Assembly: GCF_028553885.1 (NCBI RefSeq)
Contig: NZ_CP067170.1
Span: 186,001 to 250,000 of the forward strand
DNA length: 64,000 bases
Reading direction: 5' to 3'
Origin: Paracoccus aestuarii
Lineage (GTDB): Bacteria; Pseudomonadota; Alphaproteobacteria; Rhodobacterales; Rhodobacteraceae
The first letter of the stretch is position 1. Each line of letters starts with the position of its first letter. The position numbers and the translations under genes are program-made. Positions 1 to 8,092 of this stretch are shown here, one piece after another. The notes beneath the pieces are model-generated. The model ran no database searches. It was not told where the DNA came from and worked only from the letters and a program-made list of their open reading frames with translations.

Positions 1-2
1 CG

Positions 3-104
3 GCCGGCCGGCTGGTCGTCATCGCCATCGCCATCGCCATGGCGGCGCTGCTTCTGTCGGAATACCTGGCGCGGCGGGTCGGGCGGCGGGTGTCGGGCGC
101 ATGA
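3..104 (+). CDS. modB: Molybdate ABC transporter permease, C-terminal end (partial)
   Basis: Only the last 33 codons are inside the window. They read as a hydrophobic membrane helix rich in Ile, Ala and Leu, followed by a basic tail with LARRVGRR, as expected for the end of an inner-membrane permease. The stop TGA overlaps the ATG of the next gene in an ATGA junction, and that next gene is a clear ModC. By family knowledge ModB is the channel subunit of the molybdate importer. The assignment rests mainly on position, because the conserved permease loop lies upstream of the window. Confidence 0.75.
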   Translation, partial: AGRLVVIAIAIAMAALLLSEYLARRVGRRVSGA

Positions 105-1135
105 CCCTGTCGGTCCGCCTGGCCCATCGCTTCCAGGGCTTCGCCCTGGACGTGGCGTTCGAGGCGCCGCCCGGTCTGACCGTGCTGTTCGGCCCGTCCG
201 GATCGGGCAAGACCACGGTGGTGAACGCGGTGGCGGGCCTCTTGCGACCGCGCGCGGGTCGCGTCGCGGTGGGCGACTGGCTGCTGGATGACAGCGCGGC
301 GCGGCGGCACCTGCCCCCGCATCGCCGCCGCTTGGGATATGTCTTTCAGGAGGGGCGGCTCTTCCCGCATCTGTCGGTGCGCCAGAACCTGCTCTATGGC
401 CGCTGGTTCGCGCCGCGCAGGGCGGCGGGTCCCGACATGGCCCGCGTGGTCGAGATGCTGGGCATCGGCCCCCTGCTGGCACGCCGCCCCGGCGCGCTGT
501 CGGGCGGCGAACGCAGCCGCGTGGCCATCGGCCGCGCCCTGCTGGCCGCCCCGCGCCTGATCCTGGCCGATGAACCCCTGGCCGCCCTGGACGAAGCCCG
601 CAAGACCGAGATCCTGCCCTATTTCGAACGGCTGCGCGACGAGGGCGGCGTGCCGATCCTCTATGTCAGCCATGCCCTGCCCGAGGTCGCGCGCCTGGCC
701 ACCACGGTCGTGACGCTGCAGGCCGGGCGCGTGACGGCGGTAGGCCCGCCGGGCCGGGTGCTGGGCGATGCGCCCTCGCTGCTGTCGGCGCGGATCGAGG
801 CGCATGAGGGTGACGGGCTGACCCGCCTGTCCACGCCGGGGGGCGCGGTCTTTGCGCCCCGCCTGGCCGCGCCCCCCGGCACGCCGGTCCGGCTGCGGGT
901 GGCTGCGGGCGACGTGATCCTGTCCCGCGACCGCCCGCGGGACATCTCGGCCTTGGGCATCCTGCAGGCGCGGATCGCCGCCATCGATCCGGACGACGGC
1001 CCCGATGCGCAGGTCGTGCTGGCCATCGGCCCCGACCGCGTGACCGCGCGCATCCCCCGCCGGGCGCTGGCCGGGATGGGCCTGGAACCCGGCCAGCCGG
1101 TCCATGCGATCCTGAGGACCGTCACCCCCGCCTGA
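101..1135 (+). CDS. modC: Molybdate ABC transporter ATP-binding protein
   Basis: A 344-residue ABC ATPase that would power molybdate import at the inner membrane. Walker A (GPSGSGKTT) is at residues 31-39, the Q-loop glutamine near 84, the signature LSGGE at 134-138, Walker B (LILADEP) at 154-160 and the switch histidine near 192 within the ModC-typical SHALPEVARLA. The last ~65 residues fit the molybdate-binding TOBE domain (IAAIDPDDG... ending in a β-rich region), and the length matches ModC. It overlaps modB by four bases, so the two are translationally coupled. No regulator or ModA is visible because the upstream operon is cut off. Confidence 0.93.
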   Translation: MTLSVRLAHRFQGFALDVAFEAPPGLTVLFGPSGSGKTTVVNAVAGLLRPRAGRVAVGDWLLDDSAARRHLPPHRRRLGYVFQEGRLFPHLSVRQNLLYGRWFAPRRAAGPDMARVVEMLGIGPLLARRPGALSGGERSRVAIGRALLAAPRLILADEPLAALDEARKTEILPYFERLRDEGGVPILYVSHALPEVARLATTVVTLQAGRVTAVGPPGRVLGDAPSLLSARIEAHEGDGLTRLSTPGGAVFAPRLAAPPGTPVRLRVAAGDVILSRDRPRDISALGILQARIAAIDPDDGPDAQVVLAIGPDRVTARIPRRALAGMGLEPGQPVHAILRTVTPA

Positions 1136-1350
1136 AGGCGCGAAAAAAGGACGATGATCCGCCCCGCGCCCGCCGCGCCGGAATGTCCGCCCGGCCGGGG
1201 GCGCGCGCCCGTCGATGCTGTCGCGGCGCTACCGGGGCGGGGCGAATATCCGTCGCCCGGCCCCCGCCCGCCCCATGGGCCCGCCGCTTGCCCGGTCCCC
1301 CGCCACGCCCTAGGTCACGCTGCGGCGACATGCAGCGGGAAGGGCCATCC

Positions 1351-2454
1351 ATGACCATCAGCGTGACGGGAATGACCAAGCGGTTCGGCCGGACCGAGGT
1401 GCTGCGCGGCATCGACCTGTCCATCGACAAGGGCGAGCTGGTCGCGCTGCTGGGTCCGTCCGGGTCGGGCAAGACCACGCTGCTGAAGATCATCGCGGGC
1501 CTGGAATGGCCCGATGCGGGCGCGCTGCAGGTCGATGGCGCCGACTGGCTGCGCCTGGCTGCGCAGGACCGGCGCATCGGCTTCGTGTTCCAGCATTACG
1601 CGCTGTTCCCGCATATGCGGGTGCGCGACAACCTGGCCTTCGGGCTGACCGTGCGGCCGCGCGCGCAGCGCCCGTCAAAGGCCGCGATCGCCGCCACCGT
1701 GGACGAATTGCTGCATTTCCTGCAGATCGCGCATCTGGCCGACCGCTATCCGACCCAGCTGTCGGGCGGTCAGCGCCAGCGCGTGGCGCTTGGCCGCGCC
1801 TTGGCGATCGAACCCAAGGTCCTGCTGCTGGATGAACCCTTCGGCGCGCTGGACGCGGCCATCCGGCGCGACCTGCGCCGCTGGCTGCGCGGCGTGCATG
1901 ACAAGACCGGCTCGACCACCATCTTCGTCACCCATGACCAAGAGGAGGCCTTCGAGCTGGCCGACCGCGTCGTGGTCATGGGCGAGGGCCGGATCGAACA
2001 GACCGGCGATGCCGACGCCATCCACGACCACCCCGCCACACCCTTCGTCGCGCGCTTCATGGGCGCCACGGTCGAATTGCCGGTGACGCTGGCCGCCGGG
2101 CGGGCCGAGGCGCCGGGCCTGGACCTGACCGCCCTGCCCCGCCGCGCCCTGCCCGACGGCCCCGCCCGCCTGCTGGTCCGCCCCGAGGACATCACCCCTC
2201 GGCCCGATGCAGCATCCCCGTGGCGCGTCACCGGGCGCGGGTCGACCGGGGCGCGGCTGCGCGTCGCCTTGGCGGACCCCCAAGGCACCGCGCTGGAGGC
2301 CGACCTGCCCCGCCGCGGCACCGATGCCGCATCCCTGACCCCCGGCGCCCCCATGCGCCTGCGGATCGAGGCGGGCACGATCTTTTCCGCTGCGGGCCCA
2401 CGCCCGGCCACGGCCCCCGTCCCCCATTCCCCGAAACTGGAGATCTCGCGATGA
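1351..2454 (+). CDS. cysA: Sulfate/thiosulfate ABC transporter ATP-binding protein (copy 1)
   Basis: A 367-residue ABC ATPase for sulfate import. Walker A is at residues 35-42, the Q-loop sits in FVFQHYALFPHM (near 78-89), LSGGQ at 137-141, Walker B LLLDEP at 158-163 and the switch His at 195. The FQHYALF string and the DQEEAFELADRV segment are typical of CysA. A C-terminal regulatory extension of about 130 residues is present, unlike the short second copy in this window. An upstream in-frame start at 1183 exists, but the ATG at 1351 follows a GGGAAGG sequence and begins at the usual N-terminus. The stop overlaps the next ATG (ATGA). Confidence 0.93.
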   Translation: MTISVTGMTKRFGRTEVLRGIDLSIDKGELVALLGPSGSGKTTLLKIIAGLEWPDAGALQVDGADWLRLAAQDRRIGFVFQHYALFPHMRVRDNLAFGLTVRPRAQRPSKAAIAATVDELLHFLQIAHLADRYPTQLSGGQRQRVALGRALAIEPKVLLLDEPFGALDAAIRRDLRRWLRGVHDKTGSTTIFVTHDQEEAFELADRVVVMGEGRIEQTGDADAIHDHPATPFVARFMGATVELPVTLAAGRAEAPGLDLTALPRRALPDGPARLLVRPEDITPRPDAASPWRVTGRGSTGARLRVALADPQGTALEADLPRRGTDAASLTPGAPMRLRIEAGTIFSAAGPRPATAPVPHSPKLEISR

Positions 2455-3443
2455 CCCCCCGCATCCTGGCCGCCGCCTTGGCCCTGACCACCGCCACCCC
2501 CGCCCTGGCCCAGGACCAGCTGCTGAATGTCAGCTATGACATCGCGCGCGAGCTGTTCGAGGCGCTGAACCCCGCCTTCGCCGCCCATTGGCAGGAAACC
2601 ACCGGGCGCACCGTCACCATCGACATGAGCCATGGCGGATCCTCGCGCCAGGCCCGCGCCATCCTGGAGGGGCTGCCCGCCGATGTCGTGACCTTCAACC
2701 AGGAAACCGACATCGACGTGCTGGCCGATGGCGGGCTGCTGTCGGCCGACTGGCGCGAGCTGCTGCCGAACGGGGCCTCGCCCTTCTATTCGCTGCCCGC
2801 CTTCCTGGTGCGCGAGGGCAATCCGCTGGACATCCAGGACTGGGACGATCTGGCCCGTGACGACGTGGCCCCGGTCTTTCCGAACCCCAAGACCAGCGGC
2901 AATGCGCGCTATACCTATCTGGCGGCCTATGCCTTCGAGCTGGGCCGCAATGGCGGCGACCAGGCGGGCGCGCAGGACTTCGTGCGTTCGATCTTCGGTT
3001 CGGTCCCGGTCTTCGACACGGGCGGGCGCGCGGCCACCCAGACCTTTGCGGAACGCGGCATCGGCGACGTGCTGGTGACCTTCGAGGCCGAGACCGGCGG
3101 CATCGCGGCCGAATACGCGGCCCAAGGCTTCGAGCGCGTCACCCCGTCCCAGAGCCTGTTCGCCGCCTTCCCCGCCGCGGTCGTGACCCAGAACGCCGAA
3201 CGCAACGGATCGACCGAGGTGGCCACCGCCTATCTGGAATGGCTCTATTCCCCCGAGGCGCAGCAGATCCTGGCACAGCATTACTACCGCGTCACCGACG
3301 AATCCGTGTCGGCCGAATATTCCGACAACCTGCCGCCGGTGGATCTGGTGACGGTGGATGACGTCTTCGGCGGGTGGGACGCGGTGCGCGCCGAGCATCT
3401 GGCCGATGGCGCGATCCTGGACCAGGTCTTCGTGAACCAGTGA
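2451..3443 (+). CDS. sbp: Sulfate-binding periplasmic protein (copy 1)
   Basis: A 330-residue periplasmic solute-binding protein that delivers sulfate or thiosulfate to CysTWA. The N-terminus is a signal peptide (hydrophobic Ala/Leu stretch ending ATPALA before QDQ, cleavage near residue 21). Family hallmarks are LLNVSYDIARELFE, the SHGGSSRQARAI segment and the NPKTSGNARYTYLAAY segment that forms part of the sulfate pocket. It sits between cysA and cysT with overlapping stop/start codons on both sides. The order cysA-sbp-cysT-cysW differs from that of the second sulfate locus at 30.4-33.8 kb. Confidence 0.93.
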   Translation: MTPRILAAALALTTATPALAQDQLLNVSYDIARELFEALNPAFAAHWQETTGRTVTIDMSHGGSSRQARAILEGLPADVVTFNQETDIDVLADGGLLSADWRELLPNGASPFYSLPAFLVREGNPLDIQDWDDLARDDVAPVFPNPKTSGNARYTYLAAYAFELGRNGGDQAGAQDFVRSIFGSVPVFDTGGRAATQTFAERGIGDVLVTFEAETGGIAAEYAAQGFERVTPSQSLFAAFPAAVVTQNAERNGSTEVATAYLEWLYSPEAQQILAQHYYRVTDESVSAEYSDNLPPVDLVTVDDVFGGWDAVRAEHLADGAILDQVFVNQ

Positions 3444-4303
3444 TGACCGCGGCCGCCACCACCCAGGCCGGGCCGATCCGGGCCAAGCGCGTCCTGCCGG
3501 GCTTCACGCTCAGCTTGGGGACCACGCTGCTCTATCTGACGCTGATCGTGCTGATCCCGGTGCTGGCCCTGATCCTGAAGGGGGCCGAGATCGGCCCGCA
3601 GCGGTTCTGGGCCATCGTCACATCGCCCCGCGCGGTGGCGGCCTTCCAGATCACCCTGATCGCGGCGGGGATCGCCACGGTCTTCAACGCGATCTACGGA
3701 CTTCTGATGGCCTGGGTGCTGGTCCGCTACGAGTTCCGGGGCAAGCGCATCCTGGACGCGCTGATGGACATGCCCTTCGCCCTGCCCACGGCGGTGGCGG
3801 GGCTGTCGCTGACGGCGCTGTTTTCCGCCAATGGGTGGTTCGGGTCGGTGCTGCACCCGGCAGGGATCCCGGTTGTCTATACCATTTGGGGGATCGCGCT
3901 GGCCATGGCTTTCACCTCGGTCCCCTTCGTGGTCCGCACCGTCCAGCCCGTGCTGGAGGACATGGACCCCGCGCTGGAACAGGCGGCCGTGACCTTGGGC
4001 GCACGGCCTTGGACCATCTTTTCGCGGGTGGTCTTTCCGGCGATCCTACCCGCCTGGCTGGCCGGATGCACCACCGCCTTCGCCCGCTCGCTCGGGGAAT
4101 TCGGGGCGATCGTCTTCATCGCCGGCAACCTGCCCTTCCAGACCGAGATCGCGGCGCTGCTGGCCTTCATCCGCCTGGAAGAGTTCGACTATAACGGCGC
4201 CGCCGCCATCGCACTGGTGCTGCTGGGTTTTGCGCTGGTGCTGCTGGTGCTGTCGAACCTGCTGCAGAACTGGGCCGCCCGTCACCGCGAGGCCGCGCCA
4301 TGA
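3443..4303 (+). CDS. cysT: Sulfate ABC transporter permease CysT (copy 1)
   Basis: A 286-residue inner-membrane permease with about six to seven hydrophobic segments. The binding-protein-dependent permease loop is seen near residues 170-215 (EDMDPALEQAAVTLGARPWTIF...), where the coupling helix meets CysA. LPTAVAGLSLTALFS and SLGEFGAIVFIAGN are hallmark strings of CysT/CysU. The start ATG shares one base with the sbp stop (TGATG), and the 3' end overlaps cysW by four bases, so translation is coupled through the whole operon. Confidence 0.94.
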   Translation: MTAAATTQAGPIRAKRVLPGFTLSLGTTLLYLTLIVLIPVLALILKGAEIGPQRFWAIVTSPRAVAAFQITLIAAGIATVFNAIYGLLMAWVLVRYEFRGKRILDALMDMPFALPTAVAGLSLTALFSANGWFGSVLHPAGIPVVYTIWGIALAMAFTSVPFVVRTVQPVLEDMDPALEQAAVTLGARPWTIFSRVVFPAILPAWLAGCTTAFARSLGEFGAIVFIAGNLPFQTEIAALLAFIRLEEFDYNGAAAIALVLLGFALVLLVLSNLLQNWAARHREAAP

Positions 4304-5115
4304 CCCCCGTGACACCCCCCGGCGCGGGCGCGCGCCGCCTGCTGATCGGGCTGGCCGTCGCGCTGACGCTGGTCTTCATCGCGGCGCCGCTGGTCTATAT
4401 CTTCGTGCGGGCCTTTGCGGGCGGCTGGCAGGTCTATGCCGCCAACATCATGCATCCTGCGACGTTGCACGCGATCTGGCTGACCACGATCACCGCGCTG
4501 ATCGTCGTGCCGCTGAACGTGGGCTTCGGTATCGCCGCGGCCTGGGCCGTGGCCAAGCACCGCTTTCCCGGCCGCGGCATCCTGGTCACCATCATCGAGA
4601 TCCCCTTCTCCATATCCCCGATCATCGCGGGGATCTGCTATCTGCTGCTCTATGGGCGGCAGGGGCTCCTGGGGCCGTGGCTGCAGGCCAACGACCTGCA
4701 GGTGATGTTCGCCCTGCCGGGGATCGTGCTGGTCACGATGTTCGTCACCGCCCCCTTCGTCGCGCGCGAGGTGCTGCCGCTGATGCAGGCCCAAGGCAGC
4801 GAACAGGAACAGGCCGCCGTCACCTTGGGCGCCAATGGCTGGCAGATATTCCGCCGCGTGACCCTGCCCAACATCCGGTGGGCGCTGCTCTATGGGGCGG
4901 TGCTCTGCACGGCGCGGGCGGTGGGGGAATTCGGCGGCGTGTCGGTCGTGTCGGGCAATATCCGCGGCCAGACCAACACCCTGCCCTTGCATGTCGAGCT
5001 GCTGTTCAACGACCTGAACGCGGTCGGCGCCTTCGCCGCCGCATCCACCCTGACGCTGATCGCGGTGGTCGCGCTGCTGCTGAAGGCCGCGCTGGAGGGG
5101 CGCCGCGCGGCCTGA
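4300..5115 (+). CDS. cysW: Sulfate ABC transporter permease CysW (copy 1)
   Basis: The partner permease of CysT, 271 residues with about six membrane segments. Diagnostic CysW features are NVGFGIAAAWAVAKHRFPGRG, the PFSISPIIAGICYLLLYG segment, the EAA loop around EQEQAAVTLGANGWQIF, and the C-terminal VGEFGGVSVVSGNIRGQT followed by HVELLFNDLN. It ends the sulfate operon. The 60 bases that follow hold no convincing intrinsic terminator. Confidence 0.94.
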   Translation: MTPVTPPGAGARRLLIGLAVALTLVFIAAPLVYIFVRAFAGGWQVYAANIMHPATLHAIWLTTITALIVVPLNVGFGIAAAWAVAKHRFPGRGILVTIIEIPFSISPIIAGICYLLLYGRQGLLGPWLQANDLQVMFALPGIVLVTMFVTAPFVAREVLPLMQAQGSEQEQAAVTLGANGWQIFRRVTLPNIRWALLYGAVLCTARAVGEFGGVSVVSGNIRGQTNTLPLHVELLFNDLNAVGAFAAASTLTLIAVVALLLKAALEGRRAA

Positions 5116-5175
5116 CGGCTGGCCCTTTCCGCCCGACATGCTAAGATCGCACAAATCAAACGGGGGGCGAGGGTC

Positions 5176-6858
5176 ATGAATTCACTGGTGCTGATCGCGG
5201 TCGGCCTGCTGGGCATCCTGTCGGGCTGGTTTTTCTATTCGCGCTTCATCGCGGCGCGCATCTATCAGCTGGACGCCCAGTTCCGCACCCCCGCCCATGA
5301 GTTCCGCGACGGCGTCGATTTCGTGCCGACCAACCGCTATGTTCTCTGGGGGCACCATTTCACCTCGGTCGCGGGGGCGGCGCCTATCGTGGGGCCGGCC
5401 ATCGCGGTGATCTGGGGCTGGGGGCCGGCCTTCCTGTGGGTGGTGCTGGGGACGATCTTCTTCGCCGGCGTGCATGACATGGGGGCGCTCTGGGCCTCGG
5501 TGCGCAATCGCGGGCAATCCATCGGCGGCCTGAGCGAGAAGCTGCTGGGCAGCCGGGCGCGCTGGATGTTCATGCTGATCATGTTCCTGGTGCTGCTGAT
5601 GGTGAATGCGGCCTTCGCCACCGTCATCACCAACCTGCTGATCCAGTTCCCGACCGCGGTGATCCCGGTCTGGGGGGCGATCGTGGTGGCGATTGGCATC
5701 GGCCAGCTGCTCTATCGCGCGCAGGTGGGGCTGCTCTGGCCCACGATCATCGGGGTCGGACTGCTCTATGGGCTGATCCTGCTGGGCAATGCCGTGCCCG
5801 TGGCCCTGCCGGCCGAGATCTTCGGGCTGAGCGACCGGGTGGTCTGGGTGCTGCTGCTGTTCCTCTATGCGGGGATCGCGTCGACCCTGCCGGTCTGGAT
5901 GCTGCTGCAGCCGCGCGACTACATCAACGGCATCCAGCTGTTCGTGGCGCTCGGGATCATCTATGCGGCGGCGCTGCTGTCGGCGCCGACGGTCGTGGTG
6001 CCCTTCATCAACGACCAGGTCCCGGCGGGCACGCCGCCCATCGCGCCGTTGCTGTTCGTGACCATCGCCTGCGGGGCGATCTCCGGGTTTCACGGGCTGG
6101 TCTCGTCGGGGACCAGCTCCAAGCAGCTGGACCGCGAGACCGACGCCCGGCTGGTCGGCTATGGCGGCGCCGTGGGCGAGGGGATGCTGGCCTTGGCCGC
6201 CATCGTCTGCGCGACCGCGGGCTTTGCCACCTTGGCCGACTGGCAGGCGGTCTATACCAATTTCGGCGCGGGCAGCGTGGGCGCCTTCGTGACCGGCGGG
6301 GCCAACATCGTCTCGCAGGGCCTGGGCATCCCCGCCGGGCTGGCCGCGACCATCCTGACGGTGACGGCGGCGCTGTTCGCGGGAACGACCATGGATACCG
6401 GCGTGCGCCTGCAGCGCTATGTCATCCAGGAGACGGGGGCCATCACCGGCATCGCCGCCTTGAAGAACGGCACGCTGGCCACGCTGCTGGCGATCGGCTT
6501 CTGCCTGGCGATCGCCTTCGGCGCGGCCTCGGACGGGACGGGGGGCATGGTGATCTGGCCGCTCTTCGGGACGTCGAACCAGCTGCTGGCCTCGCTGACG
6601 CTGTTGATGGTGACGGTGATCCTGGCGCGGCTCGGGCGGCCGGTGGTCTTCACGCTGGTGCCCTTGGTGCTGGTCCTGACCATGGCGATCTATGCGCTGC
6701 TGCTGCAGATCGGGACCTTCCTCGGGGATCAGAACTGGACCTTGGCGATCATGGCGCTGTTCATCCTGGGCGCGGCGATCATGGTCGGCATCTCGGCCGT
6801 CACCGCGCTGCGCCAGACGGGCTTTTCGCTGCTGGCCCACCGGCACCCCGCCGAATGA
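5176..6858 (+). CDS. cstA: Carbon starvation protein CstA family transporter
   Basis: A 560-residue, highly hydrophobic inner-membrane protein of the CstA family; characterised members import peptides or pyruvate under carbon limitation. N-terminal hallmarks RTPAHEFRDGVDFVPTNRYVLWGHHFTSVAGAAPIVGPA and the later SGFHGLVSSGTSSKQL are clear, with FGTSNQLLASLTL near the end. It is shorter than the ~700-residue E. coli CstA and lacks that protein's longer C-terminal part. A GAGGG sequence lies just before the ATG. The stop overlaps the next small gene (ATGA), placing it in one transcription unit with the CC-ending protein and the ArsA-like ATPase, which may act on or with it. Confidence 0.92.
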   Translation: MNSLVLIAVGLLGILSGWFFYSRFIAARIYQLDAQFRTPAHEFRDGVDFVPTNRYVLWGHHFTSVAGAAPIVGPAIAVIWGWGPAFLWVVLGTIFFAGVHDMGALWASVRNRGQSIGGLSEKLLGSRARWMFMLIMFLVLLMVNAAFATVITNLLIQFPTAVIPVWGAIVVAIGIGQLLYRAQVGLLWPTIIGVGLLYGLILLGNAVPVALPAEIFGLSDRVVWVLLLFLYAGIASTLPVWMLLQPRDYINGIQLFVALGIIYAAALLSAPTVVVPFINDQVPAGTPPIAPLLFVTIACGAISGFHGLVSSGTSSKQLDRETDARLVGYGGAVGEGMLALAAIVCATAGFATLADWQAVYTNFGAGSVGAFVTGGANIVSQGLGIPAGLAATILTVTAALFAGTTMDTGVRLQRYVIQETGAITGIAALKNGTLATLLAIGFCLAIAFGAASDGTGGMVIWPLFGTSNQLLASLTLLMVTVILARLGRPVVFTLVPLVLVLTMAIYALLLQIGTFLGDQNWTLAIMALFILGAAIMVGISAVTALRQTGFSLLAHRHPAE

Positions 6859-7106
6859 GCTGGCGCGCCATCACCGAGGGGCTGGCGGAATATTACCGCG
6901 CCCCCTATCGCCAGGCCATGGCGCGCGAGGCGCGGGACCGCGACGACCTGTTCCGCCTGCTGGTCCTGTCCGAGGCGTTGGGGATTCCCAATCCCGCCGC
7001 CCCCTACACGCTGGAGCTGATGCCCCTGGTCTGGGACGATTTCCACGACTGGCACCGGCGCATGGGGATGCCGCATTCGCCGCTGGACCATATCCGATGC
7101 TGCTGA
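6855..7106 (+). CDS. Small protein ending in Cys-Cys (cory-CC-star-like)
   Basis: An 83-residue soluble protein rich in Arg, Asp and aromatics (EYYRAPYRQAMAREARDRDDLFRLLVLSEALGIPNP...). It ends exactly in RCC-stop, which matches the small family annotated as 'cory-CC-star protein'; its molecular role is unknown to me. Two other features stand out: the only cysteines are the last two residues, and the codons TGC TGC TGA lie inside the start of the next gene (ATGCTGCTGA). The gene is locked between cstA and the ArsA/Get3-like ATPase by overlaps on both sides, which strongly suggests a shared function, perhaps as a metal-, thiol- or chaperone-linked partner. That role is inference. Confidence 0.8.
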   Translation: MSWRAITEGLAEYYRAPYRQAMAREARDRDDLFRLLVLSEALGIPNPAAPYTLELMPLVWDDFHDWHRRMGMPHSPLDHIRCC

Positions 7107-8038
7107 GCCTGCTGGAACGGCGGGGGCTGATCTTCTTCGGCGGCAAGGGCGGGGTCGGCAAGACCACCCTGTCGGCCATGGCCGCCCTGGCCCTGGCGCG
7201 ACAGGGGCGGCGGGTGTGCCTGGTCTCGACCGATCCGGCGCATAATCTCGGGCATCTGTTCGAACGTCCGGTCGGGCCGCATCCGGTCGCCATCGCCCCG
7301 AACCTGACCGCGATCGAGCTGGACCCGGAGGCCACCGTCACCGCCCATCTGGACCAGGTCGCGGGGTTTCTGTCCGAGGTCATGCCCCGCGGCGGCCGGG
7401 CCGAGATCGACCGCCACCTGTCGCGCGCCCGCCACGCCCCCGGCATGGCCGAGGCCGCGCTGCTGGACCGCATCGCCGATCTGGCCCAAGGCATAGGGCG
7501 CGACCATGACCATCTGGTCCTGGACACCGCGCCCACCGGCCATACCCTGACCCTGCTGTCCCTGCCCGAGATGATGACCGCCTGGACCGATGGCATGATC
7601 GCGAACCGCGTGCAGGCGGAACGATTTTCCGCCAGCGCCCGCGCCATGGTCACCGGCAGCACCGGCGAGGACCCCCGCGCCGCCGCCATCCGCCAGACCC
7701 TGGGGCGCCGCCGGGAACGGCTGGCGGGTCTTCGCGACCATATCACGGACCCGGACCGGGCGGGCTTCGTCGCGGTGACCACGCCCGAACGCATGCCCGT
7801 CCAGGAAACGCTGGCTTTGGGCCGGGCGCTGGATCAGGCGGGCATCCCCTTGGCGGGCATCGTCGTGAACCGCGTTCCCGCCGAACACGCGCCCGACGCC
7901 ATCGCCGCGCGCTTGGCACCGCTGACCCGGGCCTGGCCGCGCCTGCCCCTGACCCGCGTGCCCCAGACCCCCCAGGAACCTTCGGGCATCGACGCGCTGC
8001 AGGCGCTGTCCGCCGTGCTGGCGGGCGGACCAGCATAA
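7097..8038 (+). CDS. ArsA/Get3-like P-loop ATPase
   Basis: A 313-residue single-domain ATPase of the ArsA/Get3 class. The deviant P-loop FFGGKGGVGKTT is at residues 13-24, STDPAHNLGHLF near 44-55, and the switch motif DTAPTGHTLTLLSLPEMM in the middle, all class hallmarks. It has just one cysteine (residue 41), so the cysteine set that binds arsenite in ArsA pumps is absent. No ArsB, ArsR or ArsC is nearby. A Get3-like targeting or chaperone role is therefore more likely than arsenite efflux. The ATG overlaps the last ten bases of the CC-ending gene; an in-frame extension upstream is an artefact of that overlap. Confidence 0.88.
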   Translation: MLLSLLERRGLIFFGGKGGVGKTTLSAMAALALARQGRRVCLVSTDPAHNLGHLFERPVGPHPVAIAPNLTAIELDPEATVTAHLDQVAGFLSEVMPRGGRAEIDRHLSRARHAPGMAEAALLDRIADLAQGIGRDHDHLVLDTAPTGHTLTLLSLPEMMTAWTDGMIANRVQAERFSASARAMVTGSTGEDPRAAAIRQTLGRRRERLAGLRDHITDPDRAGFVAVTTPERMPVQETLALGRALDQAGIPLAGIVVNRVPAEHAPDAIAARLAPLTRAWPRLPLTRVPQTPQEPSGIDALQALSAVLAGGPA

Positions 8039-8092
8039 GTTATCGGAACGCCCCCGCGGCGCCCGCGTTTCCCCTATCATGGAGACACGCGC

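Noticed and set aside
1183..1350. N-terminal extension of the first CysA
   Set aside because: The extension is Pro/Arg-rich without similarity to CysA; the ATG at 1351 has a ribosome-binding sequence and the normal N-terminus.
1770..3398. 542-codon antisense frame over cysA and sbp
   Set aside because: Shadow of strongly supported sulfate-transport genes; Gly/Gln-rich with no domain.
5182..6846. Long open frame of 554 codons antisense to cstA
   Set aside because: High GC content removes stop codons on the opposite strand; the predicted protein is low-complexity Gln/His/Arg/Asp-rich and the sense strand encodes a clear CstA.
7097..8038. Arsenical pump ATPase ArsA in an arsenic-resistance operon
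   Set aside because: Only one cysteine is present, the protein is single-domain and no arsB, arsC, arsD or arsR is nearby.
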